Part shown: positions 1 through 7,471 of the stretch, piece after piece
Layout of the letters: every line of letters begins with the position of its first letter
Position numbering within the stretch: position 1 is the stretch's first letter
Assembly (NCBI GenBank): GCA_903934285.1
Contig: CAIZNN010000049.1
Location: forward strand, 1-39,527
Direction: 5' to 3'
Length of the DNA: 39,527 nucleotides
Origin: Akkermansiaceae bacterium
Lineage (GTDB): Bacteria > Verrucomicrobiota > Verrucomicrobiia > Verrucomicrobiales > Akkermansiaceae
The notes under the pieces: generated by a model
What the model was told of the DNA's origin: nothing
Databases searched by the model: none
What the model saw: only the letters and a program-made list of their open reading frames with translations
Translations under genes and position numbers: made by a program

Positions 1-359
1 ACGATGACGGGCAACTGGGTCGTCTCGGGCTGCTGGCGGAGGAATCTTTCCCAAATGCGCACCATGTACCGCAGCAGCCGCAAGGCCACCCAGCGGTCGA
101 GCTCGCGCTGGTGTTCGAAGAGCACGTAAATCAGGCAGTCGTGCCCGCACAGCGGCGCGGAAAAGAGTAGGTCGCTCTCGCTGTGGCGATAGTGGGAATC
201 GACAAAACTGCCGGGCTCGAGCTGCAAGCGGTCCCAGTCGAGAGCCGTGGAGAGGCCGGCGGGAATGATGCCGCGCAGAAAGCCGGTCGCATTGGCGGGC
301 TCGCCGAAGGTTCTCTTGAAGAGCTTGTCGTGAGGCTGGTGGATGGACTTCTTTGCCAT
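1..359 (-). CDS. Rpn family recombination-promoting nuclease / putative transposase, N-terminal part
   Basis: The reading frame runs from an ATG at 357-359 off the left edge of the window, giving about 119 residues without a stop. The start MAKKSIHQPHDKLFKRTFGE and the following segment are typical of the Rpn/YhgA-like (Transposase_31) PD-(D/E)XK nuclease fold. The acidic residue in SESDLLF and the LFEHQ segment match the expected metal-binding core. Family members promote RecA-independent recombination or act as defence-like DNases; which applies here cannot be told. The C-terminal part is outside the window. The gene is followed upstream by a 0.5-kb gap full of dispersed repeats. Family assignment is from visible motifs only. 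Confidence 0.82.
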   Translation of the reverse strand, partial: MAKKSIHQPHDKLFKRTFGEPANATGFLRGIIPAGLSTALDWDRLQLEPGSFVDSHYRHSESDLLFSAPLCGHDCLIYVLFEHQRELDRWVALRLLRYMVRIWERFLRQQPETTQLPVI

Positions 360-424
360 GATCAACCGGGAGGCTGGAATACCGGGTGGCCGGAGTCAAG
401 TTCCTTTCTCGCAGGGAAGAAAAG

Positions 425-560
425 GCGAACATCGAACATTGAACATTGAACATCGAACGCCGAACGTCGAACAAAAGAGGCGAAAGAAACAGACGGAAGG
501 CGTTATCTTTCTCTCTCCGGTTCGACGTTGGAAGTTCGGCGTTGGATGTTCGATGTTCGC
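425..560. repeat. Imperfect inverted repeat of GAACAT-type units
   Basis: The left arm (425-472) is a run of GAACATTGAACATCGAAC-type units spaced about 8-9 bases apart. The right arm (520-560) is its near reverse complement, with GTTCGACGTT and GATGTTCGATGTTCGC. The arms could fold into a long hairpin with a loop of about 47 bases. Similar GAACAT runs are, as I recall, common in Verrucomicrobia and Planctomycetes intergenic DNA, where they are often mis-called as short ORFs. Confidence 0.7.
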
Positions 561-594
561 GTTTCCCGAGGGAAGCGCTCCGCTCTCTGGTCTA

Positions 595-700
595 AGAAGA
601 CGCAAGACTGCAAGACGCAAGACTCAAGAGAAGAGCAGATGCAGAAGCGCTGCGCTCTCTTCTCTAGTCTTGGGTCTTGGGTCTTGTAGTCTTGGGTCTC
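595..700. repeat. CAAGAC/GTCTTG long inverted repeat, copy 1
   Basis: The left arm is built from ACGCAAGACTGCAAGACGCA and the right arm from TCTTGGGTCTTGGGTCTTGT, so the unit can fold into a long imperfect hairpin. The centre carries AGAAGCGCTGCGCTCT. The same motif recurs at 20104-20140, 27297-27411, 33172-33205 and 36376-36401, always between genes. Confidence 0.75.
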
Positions 701-770
701 CTTCTTCCGTGGTCATCTTCGTCCAGCTGCACGATCTACCGCAACACCAGGGCGTGAGGCAGGAAGAAGA

Positions 771-828
771 GGCGGCGGGCAAGATGCCCGCGCCACAGGT
801 GGCCCGGTGCGTCTCATGCCGAGGTTCG
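771..828. repeat. GGGCAAGATGCCC palindrome family, copy 1
   Basis: The unit reads GGCGGCGGGCAAGATGCCCG, then CGCCACAGGTGGCCCGG, and ends near GTCTCAT. It matches the central part of the composite element at 13145-13297 and, in inverse orientation, the element at 35645-35822. Confidence 0.7.
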
Positions 829-852
829 ATTCATCTATCAAGTGGCAGGATC

Positions 853-1581
853 CTATTGTGAGGCCGGTCGATGTTGCGGCTGGGGCTGGAGGAACGAGCC
901 GGTTTTAAGGAAGCTGATGGTACAGGCGATGACCTGGTTATTTTTCATCAGGAACGGGTGGGTGGCGTGGACCACAAGATGATCGCTCATGCCAGCCACT
1001 CGTGTGCGCGCGACCGCAACTTTGCCATCATCCCGCCCATGTATCATCAGGCTGTTGATCCAATTGAGCGAGCGGTCGCCCGCGATCACTCCCACTTCAA
1101 ACGCCACCGGCCCGAGGCGATTGGGCATCGCCTCCTTGGCAGTGCCCAATTCCGAACCGGCGGGCCCGTTGAGCATCCTGAATGCCCACCACGCCCCCAA
1201 CTTATCGACCACCTCGCTGCCTTGATTGGGCGGGCCGAGCATGACCACCCGGCCGAGGCGGGGGTCCGGATGCCGGGCGAAATAGCTGCGCACCAACAAC
1301 CCGCCGAGCGAGTGGGCGACAAAGTGGATGCGCGTGCATGCGGCCAGCCGTGGGTGGCGCATGGCCGCACCAACTGCGGCCTCACTGAGTGACTCGATGC
1401 CCGCCGAGCGCGAACGATAACCGTCATTGAGGACCACATATCCAGCGGTTGTCAACGCGGCTTGCATCTTGGCCATGCTCGCCTTGGTCCGGCACAGGCC
1501 GTGCAACAAGACCACACCTTCGCTGGCTGCCGCACCCGTCGTCAGAACTGCTGCTAGTGTCATGGATTTCAGCCAGGTCAT
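853..1581 (-). CDS. Secreted alpha/beta hydrolase, lipase-like
   Basis: The protein is 242 aa. It starts with a short hydrophobic signal-like segment (about residues 1-20), then VVLLHGL (oxyanion-hole region, His27-Gly28) and the nucleophile elbow AHSLGG with Ser91. HGRDDGKV near 181-188 supplies a candidate acidic residue, and HATHPFLM a candidate catalytic His208. The layout and size fit triacylglycerol-lipase/esterase alpha/beta hydrolases of the PGAP1-like or LipA type; the substrate cannot be read from sequence. The gene lies 36 bp downstream of a Gfo/Idh gene on the same strand and is probably the last gene of that operon. It could deacylate glycoside or ester substrates of the pathway, but that is inference. 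Confidence 0.75.
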   Translation of the reverse strand: MTWLKSMTLAAVLTTGAAASEGVVLLHGLCRTKASMAKMQAALTTAGYVVLNDGYRSRSAGIESLSEAAVGAAMRHPRLAACTRIHFVAHSLGGLLVRSYFARHPDPRLGRVVMLGPPNQGSEVVDKLGAWWAFRMLNGPAGSELGTAKEAMPNRLGPVAFEVGVIAGDRSLNWINSLMIHGRDDGKVAVARTRVAGMSDHLVVHATHPFLMKNNQVIACTISFLKTGSFLQPQPQHRPASQ

Positions 1582-1617
1582 TGGGTTCCTGGTTGCCCCG
1601 GGTGGCGGCGGGTGGGA

Positions 1618-3009
1618 TTACCAGACCCGCCATTTTTCCCGCGACGGCCGTGTTAGCATTTTGGCGGCCTGCGGGTCGCCGACGATTTGTTCTTTCTCCG
1701 GATTCCACTCGATGACGCGGCCGGTTCGAGCGGCGATGTTGGACAGGTGGCAGATGGTATCGCAGCGGATGCCCATTTCGACGGGGCAGATGGTGGGTTG
1801 GCGCGACTTGACGCAATCGATGAAGTTGCGGTTATGTTCCGGGGAGATCATCAATTGTTCGTCGTCGGGCTTGAAGTCGAGTTTCCACAACGCCTGGTTG
1901 CTGGCACAGAAGCCAACCGCATCACTGATCCAGCCTTCGCTGCCGTGGAAGATGATGCCATCGCCATCTTCCCACGCCCGCGGCAACGAGGAGGCCACCG
2001 CAGCCTTGGCGGTGCGGCAATCCATGACGCGCAGTTTCACCCCGTTGGCATAGTCACACATCACATCCCATCGCGCCAGCGTCCGATAGATGCCTTCGGT
2101 CGGCACGGTGCCGGTGCCGGCGTAGCGGATGGGGCTGGTGTGGTCGGCCTTGTTAGCCCACTGGGCGAGTCCCAGTTCGTGAATGCCGCAACCGGCGAGG
2201 AACCCGAGCGAGGTCTCGGGGCAATGGTAGCCGCCCCAATTCGTCGCGCGGTCCGCGGTGTAGGGCACCATTTCCGAGGGGCCCATCCAGGCGTCGAAAT
2301 CGAGGTCGTCGGGCACCGGGATTTCGGTGGTCGAGCCGTAGGGTTTGACGAGGTAACTGGCCTCGTTAAAGGACACATCGCGGCACCACAGGTCGATGCG
2401 CTGGAGTTTGCCGATGTAGCCGTTGCGGACCAGTTGGACCATGCGCCGGTACCTGCCGTTGGCCCCGCCGGAACGGTATTGAGTGCCGAACTGGAAAACC
2501 CGCTGCTTCTCGGCAATGACCTTGCGCAGCATCCCGGTAAGACTGAAATCCAGCGCCAAGGGCTTCTGGCAGTACACATCCTTGCCGGCTTTGGCGGCCG
2601 CAATCGACATCGGCGTGTGCCAGTGGTCATGGGCGCCAATGATGACGGCGTCCACGTCCGGGCGGGCCAGGATTTCGCGGAAATCGGCATGTGCCCGCAC
2701 CGTGCCGTTGCCGTACTGGGTGTTGAGGGTGGCGGCCGCGGCGTCGCGCCGGGTCTTGTAGGCATCCGCCACGGCGATAATCCGCACGTCGTCCATCTTG
2801 CTCAAGATCGGGATATGATAGCCGCTGCCGATGCCCCCGCAGCCGATCTGGCCGACGGTGATGCGGTTGCTGGGAGCCGCGGCGCCGAACAGCGGGCCGC
2901 TCATGATGTTAGGCACGGCGAAAACCGTGCTGGCACCGACGGCCTGCTTGAGGAAGCGGCGGCGCGACAGCGCAGTGCCTGACGCAATCATTGGGGATGG
3001 GGTATTCAT
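1618..3009 (-). CDS. Tat-exported Gfo/Idh/MocA family oxidoreductase (1)
   Basis: The protein is 463 aa. The N-terminus has the twin-arginine motif SRRRFLK followed by a hydrophobic stretch and GAAAP, indicating export through the Tat system with bound cofactor. A Rossmann motif GQIGCGGIGSG near residue 55 binds NAD(P). VYCQKPL is the family EKP-type motif with Gln in place of Glu; the Lys is kept. GCGIHELGLAQW carries the candidate catalytic His. Family members oxidise or reduce hydroxyls of sugars, inositols and glycosides. The ATG overlaps the stop of the upstream DUF6807 gene by four bases (ATGA), which implies translational coupling. The substrate is unknown. Confidence 0.9.
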   Translation of the reverse strand: MNTPSPMIASGTALSRRRFLKQAVGASTVFAVPNIMSGPLFGAAAPSNRITVGQIGCGGIGSGYHIPILSKMDDVRIIAVADAYKTRRDAAAATLNTQYGNGTVRAHADFREILARPDVDAVIIGAHDHWHTPMSIAAAKAGKDVYCQKPLALDFSLTGMLRKVIAEKQRVFQFGTQYRSGGANGRYRRMVQLVRNGYIGKLQRIDLWCRDVSFNEASYLVKPYGSTTEIPVPDDLDFDAWMGPSEMVPYTADRATNWGGYHCPETSLGFLAGCGIHELGLAQWANKADHTSPIRYAGTGTVPTEGIYRTLARWDVMCDYANGVKLRVMDCRTAKAAVASSLPRAWEDGDGIIFHGSEGWISDAVGFCASNQALWKLDFKPDDEQLMISPEHNRNFIDCVKSRQPTICPVEMGIRCDTICHLSNIAARTGRVIEWNPEKEQIVGDPQAAKMLTRPSREKWRVW

Positions 3010-3938
3010 GGCTTGGGTGGGCGGGGTTGTTCGTTAGTAGGAAACGGGGTGGATGCCTGCCAATCCGCGGCAAGCTTGGCCAAGCGGGTCGCATCGGCCG
3101 GGCCGCTGAGCACGGCGAGGCCGTAGCACAAGGTCCAGCGTTCGCCCGCGGCCAGCCGCGCCGGGGTGACCTCGAGCCCCAACGCGGCGGATAGATAACA
3201 AAACGGCTGGTTCATCGTGAACCAGCGCGTCGCCCGCGAATTGGCCCGGCTCTCGATCATCAGCACCGTGACGGTGCGCCCGTCAACCACACAGCGGACG
3301 GCCGCCCATGGCCCGGGGCTGAGTTTCTCGTCGCCACGCACCACCGCTTGGCCGCTGGTGGCCGGCCACACAAATTCGCCCTTGTTCGCCCAGGCCGGTA
3401 AAAACCTCAGGCCCAGCCCGAAGTAATGCTGGCCGGTCAGGCGGACCGCCTCGCGCCCGGCGGCCGGGGTGAGGGTGGATTGCCAGTCGAGCCAGTGCAC
3501 GGCGTCCGCTCCCTTGCCGGTGGCGCGCACCCGCACCCGGCGGGACTCATCTAGCAAGTGCGTGCCGTCCGTGGCGAGCCAGCGCAAGCTTTGGGTGAAG
3601 CCATCCCCTGCCGGGGCGCTCACCGCATCGGCCACTTCCTGGCGGCCGGCATTGGCGACGCCTTGTTCGGTCCAGAAATCCGTGTCATCCGCGCCGAGGG
3701 CAAACATCAAGCCATGATGATGGAAATGGTCCGGCGGCGAGTCGTCGAGCAGCGGCAGCGGCTTGTCGCCCGGGGCGAAAAGCTGGGCGACGTAGGGCTT
3801 GTTAGGATTGGCGGCCTTTTGCCAGAGTGCGACCAGCGGTCCGTCCACCGCGCGCAGGGGCACCAGTGGCGGGGCGGCAACAGCAGATCCCACTGCCATC
3901 AAGGCAATGGCCAACGGACAGCAAAGCGGGAGGTTCAT
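3006..3938 (-). CDS. DUF6807 (so-called PmoA family) exported protein
   Basis: The ATG at 3936-3938 gives a protein of about 310 aa with a signal peptide (MNLPLCCPLAIALMAVGSAV). A longer version starting at a TTG (3959) is less likely. The motif DHFHHHGLMFALG and the downstream segments of the GDGFTQSLRW kind fit DUF6807 proteins. These carry the historical label PmoA, but nothing here suggests methane oxidation. Such genes often accompany Gfo/Idh oxidoreductases and sugar isomerases in Verrucomicrobia and Planctomycetes. The biochemical role is not established; the His cluster could bind metal. It shares an ATGA overlap with the downstream Gfo/Idh gene and follows the isomerase gene by 21 bp. 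Confidence 0.8.
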   Translation of the reverse strand: MNLPLCCPLAIALMAVGSAVAAPPLVPLRAVDGPLVALWQKAANPNKPYVAQLFAPGDKPLPLLDDSPPDHFHHHGLMFALGADDTDFWTEQGVANAGRQEVADAVSAPAGDGFTQSLRWLATDGTHLLDESRRVRVRATGKGADAVHWLDWQSTLTPAAGREAVRLTGQHYFGLGLRFLPAWANKGEFVWPATSGQAVVRGDEKLSPGPWAAVRCVVDGRTVTVLMIESRANSRATRWFTMNQPFCYLSAALGLEVTPARLAAGERWTLCYGLAVLSGPADATRLAKLAADWQASTPFPTNEQPRPPKP

Positions 3939-3959
3939 GGCGGCGGGTATTACTAACAA

Positions 3960-4787
3960 CTACTGAAGCAGCGCGCGGAGATGGGCGATGCTCGTGGCGG
4001 CTTGCGCGACGGTGCCGCACTCGACGGATAATACGATATCGCGCGGGCAGGTCTTGCAAATGGCGATGACGCGCGCCCAATCGATGACACCCTCGCCGCA
4101 GGCGCAACCCACCGGGGTGCCGGTGACTTGGCCGCGTTGGGCATCGGACTGGTTGACGGAGATATCCTTGGCGTGGAGATGGACGAGGCGGTCGGCCACC
4201 CGTTGCAACCAGACATACGGGTCATGGCCGCAAAGGTAGCTATTGCCGGTATCGAAGTTGATGCCGATGGCGGGGGAATCCACCAGCGCGTGGATGCGAT
4301 CGAGGCCGTCGGGGTGTTTGGAGTATTGCTGGTGGGGCTCGATTCCCAACAAAATCCCGCGTGGTTCGGCCACCTTGGAGGCCTCCTTGAGCACGTAGCG
4401 CATCAACACGTGATCTTCCTCGGCGGTGGTCCAGTCCGGCTTCGGCCCTTCGTCGGTATTGACCACCGGGGCGCCGCATTCCGCGGCGAAGCGGATCGCC
4501 TGCTTGAGGTATTCGGTGCTGATTTCCGGTTTGCACAGCGGGGTGTGCGCGGAAACCCCGGAGAGCTTCACCCCGGCCGCCTGACACGCGCGGCTGATGC
4601 GCAGCGGATCATCCAGCATCGAGACGCTGTGGAAATAGCCCGCTTCGCTGAGCAACTCGCGGCCCCAGTGCAACATCGGCTCGACATATTCGTAGCCGAG
4701 TTCCGCCGCCTTGTTCACGCCCCACTCGAATGACTTGTCTTCGTGCCGCACGAACTCGAGGTTGATACCGATCTTGATGTTTGCCAT
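3960..4787 (-). CDS. Sugar phosphate isomerase/epimerase (xylose isomerase-like TIM barrel)
   Basis: The protein is 275 aa, starting MANIKIGINLEFVRHED. The start is fixed by a good Shine-Dalgarno (AAGGAAGG about 9 bases upstream) and by agreement with family length; the open frame extends further upstream but into the divergent promoter. Metal-ligand candidates of the AP-endonuclease-2/xylose-isomerase barrel are visible: GIEPHQQY (Glu), INFDTGNSYL (Asp), LVHLHAKD (His and Asp) and SVECG near the end (Glu). The family covers hydroxypyruvate isomerase, tagatose/allulose epimerases and inosose dehydratase/isomerases. There is no signal peptide, so it acts in the cytoplasm. It is the first gene of an operon that diverges from the AraC regulator. 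Confidence 0.88.
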   Translation of the reverse strand: MANIKIGINLEFVRHEDKSFEWGVNKAAELGYEYVEPMLHWGRELLSEAGYFHSVSMLDDPLRISRACQAAGVKLSGVSAHTPLCKPEISTEYLKQAIRFAAECGAPVVNTDEGPKPDWTTAEEDHVLMRYVLKEASKVAEPRGILLGIEPHQQYSKHPDGLDRIHALVDSPAIGINFDTGNSYLCGHDPYVWLQRVADRLVHLHAKDISVNQSDAQRGQVTGTPVGCACGEGVIDWARVIAICKTCPRDIVLSVECGTVAQAATSIAHLRALLQ

Positions 4788-4850
4788 AATGATTTGCCTT
4801 CCTTGTGCCAGGGCGCTTGCCAGCCCCAGGCGCAGCGCACTATGGCCGCT

Positions 4851-4865
4851 GACAAATGGTTTGTC
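4851..4865. promoter_or_regulatory. Candidate operator, palindrome in the divergent promoter
   Basis: The 110-bp region between the isomerase gene and the AraC gene contains GACAAATGGTTTGTC, a perfect inverted repeat with 6-base arms and a 3-base spacer. It lies 33 bp before the AraC start and 63 bp before the isomerase start. It is a plausible binding site for the divergent regulator; this is inference. Confidence 0.4.
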
Positions 4866-4897
4866 TTTCAGGTGCGTCCAGTGGTAAATTTTGCAAC

Positions 4898-5935
4898 ATG
4901 AAAGCGCGCGCGCCAGTTTTTCACGAGACCGCAACGACCCACCGTGCCGACACCTGTGACCCGCTGGTGGCGGCAGCCGCGGCGGGCGAGGTGCGGTTGA
5001 TGGCGTTGGCGCGCGGGGCCTATCCCGGCGCCCCGCTGCCTGGCAAGATGCTGCCGCAGGTGAGCAGTGTCGGCTACTGGGACGCGCTGCATGACCAGAC
5101 CTGGGGCCTTGCCGACCACCGCAACGAAGGCATTGAGATCACCTATCTGGACAACGGGCATCTTGGGTTTGTGGTGGATGGCCGGACCCATCCGTTGGCC
5201 CCCGGCCACCTCACCATCACCCGCCCGTGGCAACCGCACAGTGTCGGCAGCCCGCAGGTCACCGCCAGCCGCTTGTATTGGTTGATTCTGGACGTCGGGG
5301 TGCGCCAACCGCACCGCGCCTGGGTGTGGCCGCCGTGGTTGGTGTTGTCGCGCCAGGACCTCAAGGATCTAACATCACTGCTGCGCGAAAACGAGCACCC
5401 GGTGTGGCCGGGCACGCCCGAGATTGGCCGGTGCTTCGCCGCGCTCGGCCACTTGGTGGAATCCGCCAAGGCCGGGCCGCCGTCCGCGTCGCGGCTGGCG
5501 CTGCTGATCAACGAGTTGTTAGTCTGCGTGTTGGAGTTGCTGCGCAGCCAGGACCCGCCGCGGCGGCCGTCGCTGACGCTGGGTGAGCGCAGCGTGTCGA
5601 TGTTTCTGGAGCGGCTGCAGCACGAGCTGGATGAGGCGTGGACGCTGGAGGCCATGGCGGGCCAGGCCGGGCTCAAGCGCACGCGCTTTGCGCACCATTG
5701 CCGCAAGCTCACCAACCTGGCGCCGATGGCCTATCTGCAACACTTGCGGGTGGAAAAAGCCAAGCACCTGCTAACAGCCGGCAAGCAAAACATCACCGCC
5801 ATCGCGCTGGATTGCGGGTTTGCCTCCAGCGCGTATTTTTCCAGTGTGTTCCGCGGCTGCACCGGCACTTCGCCGCGGAGCTGGCGGGACCAGGCAAGGA
5901 ACGGGCAGGGAACGGGACTTGCCAAAGTCCCGTGA
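4898..5935 (+). CDS. AraC-family transcriptional regulator
   Basis: Starting at the ATG at 4898 the protein is 345 aa. A more upstream ATG (4856) would lie in the divergent promoter and is less likely. The N-terminal half has a cupin-type sensor (GIEITYLDNGHLGFVVDG, APGHLTITRPWQPHSVG). The C-terminal 100 residues hold two helix-turn-helix motifs: WTLEAMAGQAGLKRTRFAHH and ITAIALDCGFASSAYFSSVF, with the typical GTSPRSWR ending. It is transcribed away from the isomerase operon and towards the second Gfo/Idh operon, so it probably controls one or both. The last 13 residues (ARNGQGTGLAKVP) and the TGA stop are encoded by the start of a REP-like hairpin repeat, which has apparently supplied a new C-terminal tail. 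Confidence 0.92.
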   Translation: MKARAPVFHETATTHRADTCDPLVAAAAAGEVRLMALARGAYPGAPLPGKMLPQVSSVGYWDALHDQTWGLADHRNEGIEITYLDNGHLGFVVDGRTHPLAPGHLTITRPWQPHSVGSPQVTASRLYWLILDVGVRQPHRAWVWPPWLVLSRQDLKDLTSLLRENEHPVWPGTPEIGRCFAALGHLVESAKAGPPSASRLALLINELLVCVLELLRSQDPPRRPSLTLGERSVSMFLERLQHELDEAWTLEAMAGQAGLKRTRFAHHCRKLTNLAPMAYLQHLRVEKAKHLLTAGKQNITAIALDCGFASSAYFSSVFRGCTGTSPRSWRDQARNGQGTGLAKVP

Positions 5936-6040
5936 CAAGAAGGACACGGCACTTTGGCAAGTGCCGCTCCATGGGAACGGGACTTGCCAAAGTCCCGTGA
6001 CAAAAAAAGACACGGCACTTTGGCAAGTGCCGTTCCATGG
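5909..6040. repeat. REP-like double-hairpin repeat, two tandem units
   Basis: Two units of about 65 bp stand head to tail. Each contains CGGGACTTGCCAAAGTCCCG (stems at 5913-5932 and 5978-5997) and then CGGCACTTTGGCAAGTGCCG (5947-5966 and 6013-6032), separated by a short AC/A-rich spacer. All four are perfect 8-bp stems with 4-base loops. The two hairpin types are inverted versions of each other with a compensatory G-C to C-G change. The block separates the convergent AraC and Gfo/Idh genes and could stop transcription from both sides. Confidence 0.88.
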
Positions 6041-6055
6041 GCGGCCCTTCCCGCC

Positions 6056-7387
6056 TCAGCCGTTGAGCGCCCAGCCGTCGCGGTATTTGCGGCGCAACCA
6101 CTCGTTGGCTTCGGGAACATTGGTGACCTTGCCGGCCGCGCCGTCATACTCGAGTTTTTTGCCGACCCGGTAGGCGACCAGTCCTAACAACATTTGTTCG
6201 ATCATGTTGCCGCTATATTCGAAATCGCAAGCGGTCTTGAGGCTGGGGTCCTTGCAGGCGTCGAACCATTGTTTCTGGAAATGGCCGAGCGGTGGCAGCA
6301 GCGTCTCGGCGCTGCGCTGCTTGAGGTAAGTGAGGTCGGCGTTATCGCCGACGGGCAGCAACAGGCGCGATTCGAAGTCGGCGATGAGAAACCCTTTGGA
6401 GCCTTTGAACATGGCACCGTGGTCGATGGCCGGCAGGTTGATGACGCTCTTGGGGGATCGCGGCATCACGCCGCCCTGATACCAACTCACGCGCACCGGG
6501 CCGCGCCAGTCATTAGCGGGATGCTCGAAATGCGATTCGCATTCCACCGGGGTGACGTCGGGATTGAACGCCTCGCCTTTCGCCTCGGCCGAGGTAGGCA
6601 GGCCGGCATCGATGGCATTCCATAACAAGTCCATGGTGTGGCTGCCCATATCGCCGATCTGGCCGACACCGAAATCCCAGAACATATTCCACTGCAAACA
6701 ATTCGCGCCCTCGCCGCCGGAGAAATAGCCGGGGTTGTAGGGATGGGCTGGCGACGGGCCGAGCCACAGGTCGAAGTTGAGGCCGGCGGGTGGTTGGCCC
6801 TCGGCGGGCAGGTACCCCTTGCGGCGGATCTGCCGATTGCCCCAAGCCATGGCCGCCTGCACCTCGCCAATCGCGCCATCGCGGATCAATTCACGGACGC
6901 GGTTGAAGTTGTCGAACGCGTGGCGCTGCATGCCGACCTGGGTGGCGAGCTTGCCCTTTTTGGTTAGCCAATTGGCCCGCACCGTGCGGGCCTCCTCCAC
7001 GGTGATGGCGAGCGGTTTTTCGCAATAGACATGGAGGTCACGGTTCAGCGCCCAATTGGCGACGAACGCGTGGGTGTGGTCGGTGGTGCAAATGACCACC
7101 GCATCGAGGTCCTTTTGCTCCAGGCATTTGCGCCAGTCGACATAGGTCTTGGCATTCGGGAAGTGCTTGAGGGCATCGGCGAACCGCGCCTCGTTGACGT
7201 CGCAGAGGGCCACGACATTTTCGTTAGCCAACGAGTCGTAATGGGCGCAGCCACGGCCCCACACGCCGATGAGGGCGACGTTGAGCTTGTTGCCGGGCGA
7301 ATTCTTGCCGGCGCGCGCGCCACTGGGCAGCAGCGTGAGTCCGGCTCCGGCAAACGCCGAGGTGTTGAGAAACTGGCGGCGATTCAT
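6056..7387 (-). CDS. Tat-exported Gfo/Idh/MocA family oxidoreductase (2)
   Basis: The start MNRRQFLNTSAFAGAGLTLL is a Tat leader, so the ATG at 7385-7387 is preferred over upstream codons; the protein is 443 aa. IGVWGRGCAHYDS is the Rossmann glycine loop, HVYCEKPLA carries the conserved EKP lysine, and IGDMGSHTMDLLWN holds the likely catalytic His. The C-terminal SGNMIEQMLLGLVAYRVGKK and LRRKYRDGW segments are typical of the Verrucomicrobia/Planctomycetes subfamily. Its 3' end lies 16 bp from the REP-like block. It is the last gene of the second operon, 84 bp downstream of the lipoprotein gene. The substrate is unknown. Confidence 0.9.
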   Translation of the reverse strand: MNRRQFLNTSAFAGAGLTLLPSGARAGKNSPGNKLNVALIGVWGRGCAHYDSLANENVVALCDVNEARFADALKHFPNAKTYVDWRKCLEQKDLDAVVICTTDHTHAFVANWALNRDLHVYCEKPLAITVEEARTVRANWLTKKGKLATQVGMQRHAFDNFNRVRELIRDGAIGEVQAAMAWGNRQIRRKGYLPAEGQPPAGLNFDLWLGPSPAHPYNPGYFSGGEGANCLQWNMFWDFGVGQIGDMGSHTMDLLWNAIDAGLPTSAEAKGEAFNPDVTPVECESHFEHPANDWRGPVRVSWYQGGVMPRSPKSVINLPAIDHGAMFKGSKGFLIADFESRLLLPVGDNADLTYLKQRSAETLLPPLGHFQKQWFDACKDPSLKTACDFEYSGNMIEQMLLGLVAYRVGKKLEYDGAAGKVTNVPEANEWLRRKYRDGWALNG

Positions 7388-7471
7388 GGCTGTGGCTGTG
7401 GGAGTGGCTGGTGGGAGTCTCAGCAAGCCGGGCCGGGCCGGAGACTCCCATCAATAACGCCGCGGCGACGC

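Larger units (their letters stand above)
360..852. other. Gene-free stretch filled with dispersed inverted repeats
   Basis: No credible gene was found in these 493 bases. The stretch holds three different repeat units back to back: a GAACAT/GTTCGA inverted repeat (425-560), a CAAGAC/GTCTTG inverted repeat (595-700) and a GGGCAAGATGCCC palindrome unit (771-828). Short open frames here are translations of these repeats. Confidence 0.75.

Noticed and set aside
425..560. Many GAACA and TGTTC words that resemble LexA half-sites
   Set aside because: None has the TGTTC-N4-GAACA spacing; they are parts of a dispersed repeat with an 8-9 base period.
1687..2982. Long plus-strand open frame (431 aa) opposite the first Gfo/Idh gene
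   Set aside because: It is an antisense shadow produced by high GC; the opposite strand has clear family motifs.
3006..3938. Methane monooxygenase subunit (PmoA label)
   Set aside because: The DUF6807 family carries the label historically; the protein is exported, soluble and lies in a sugar operon.
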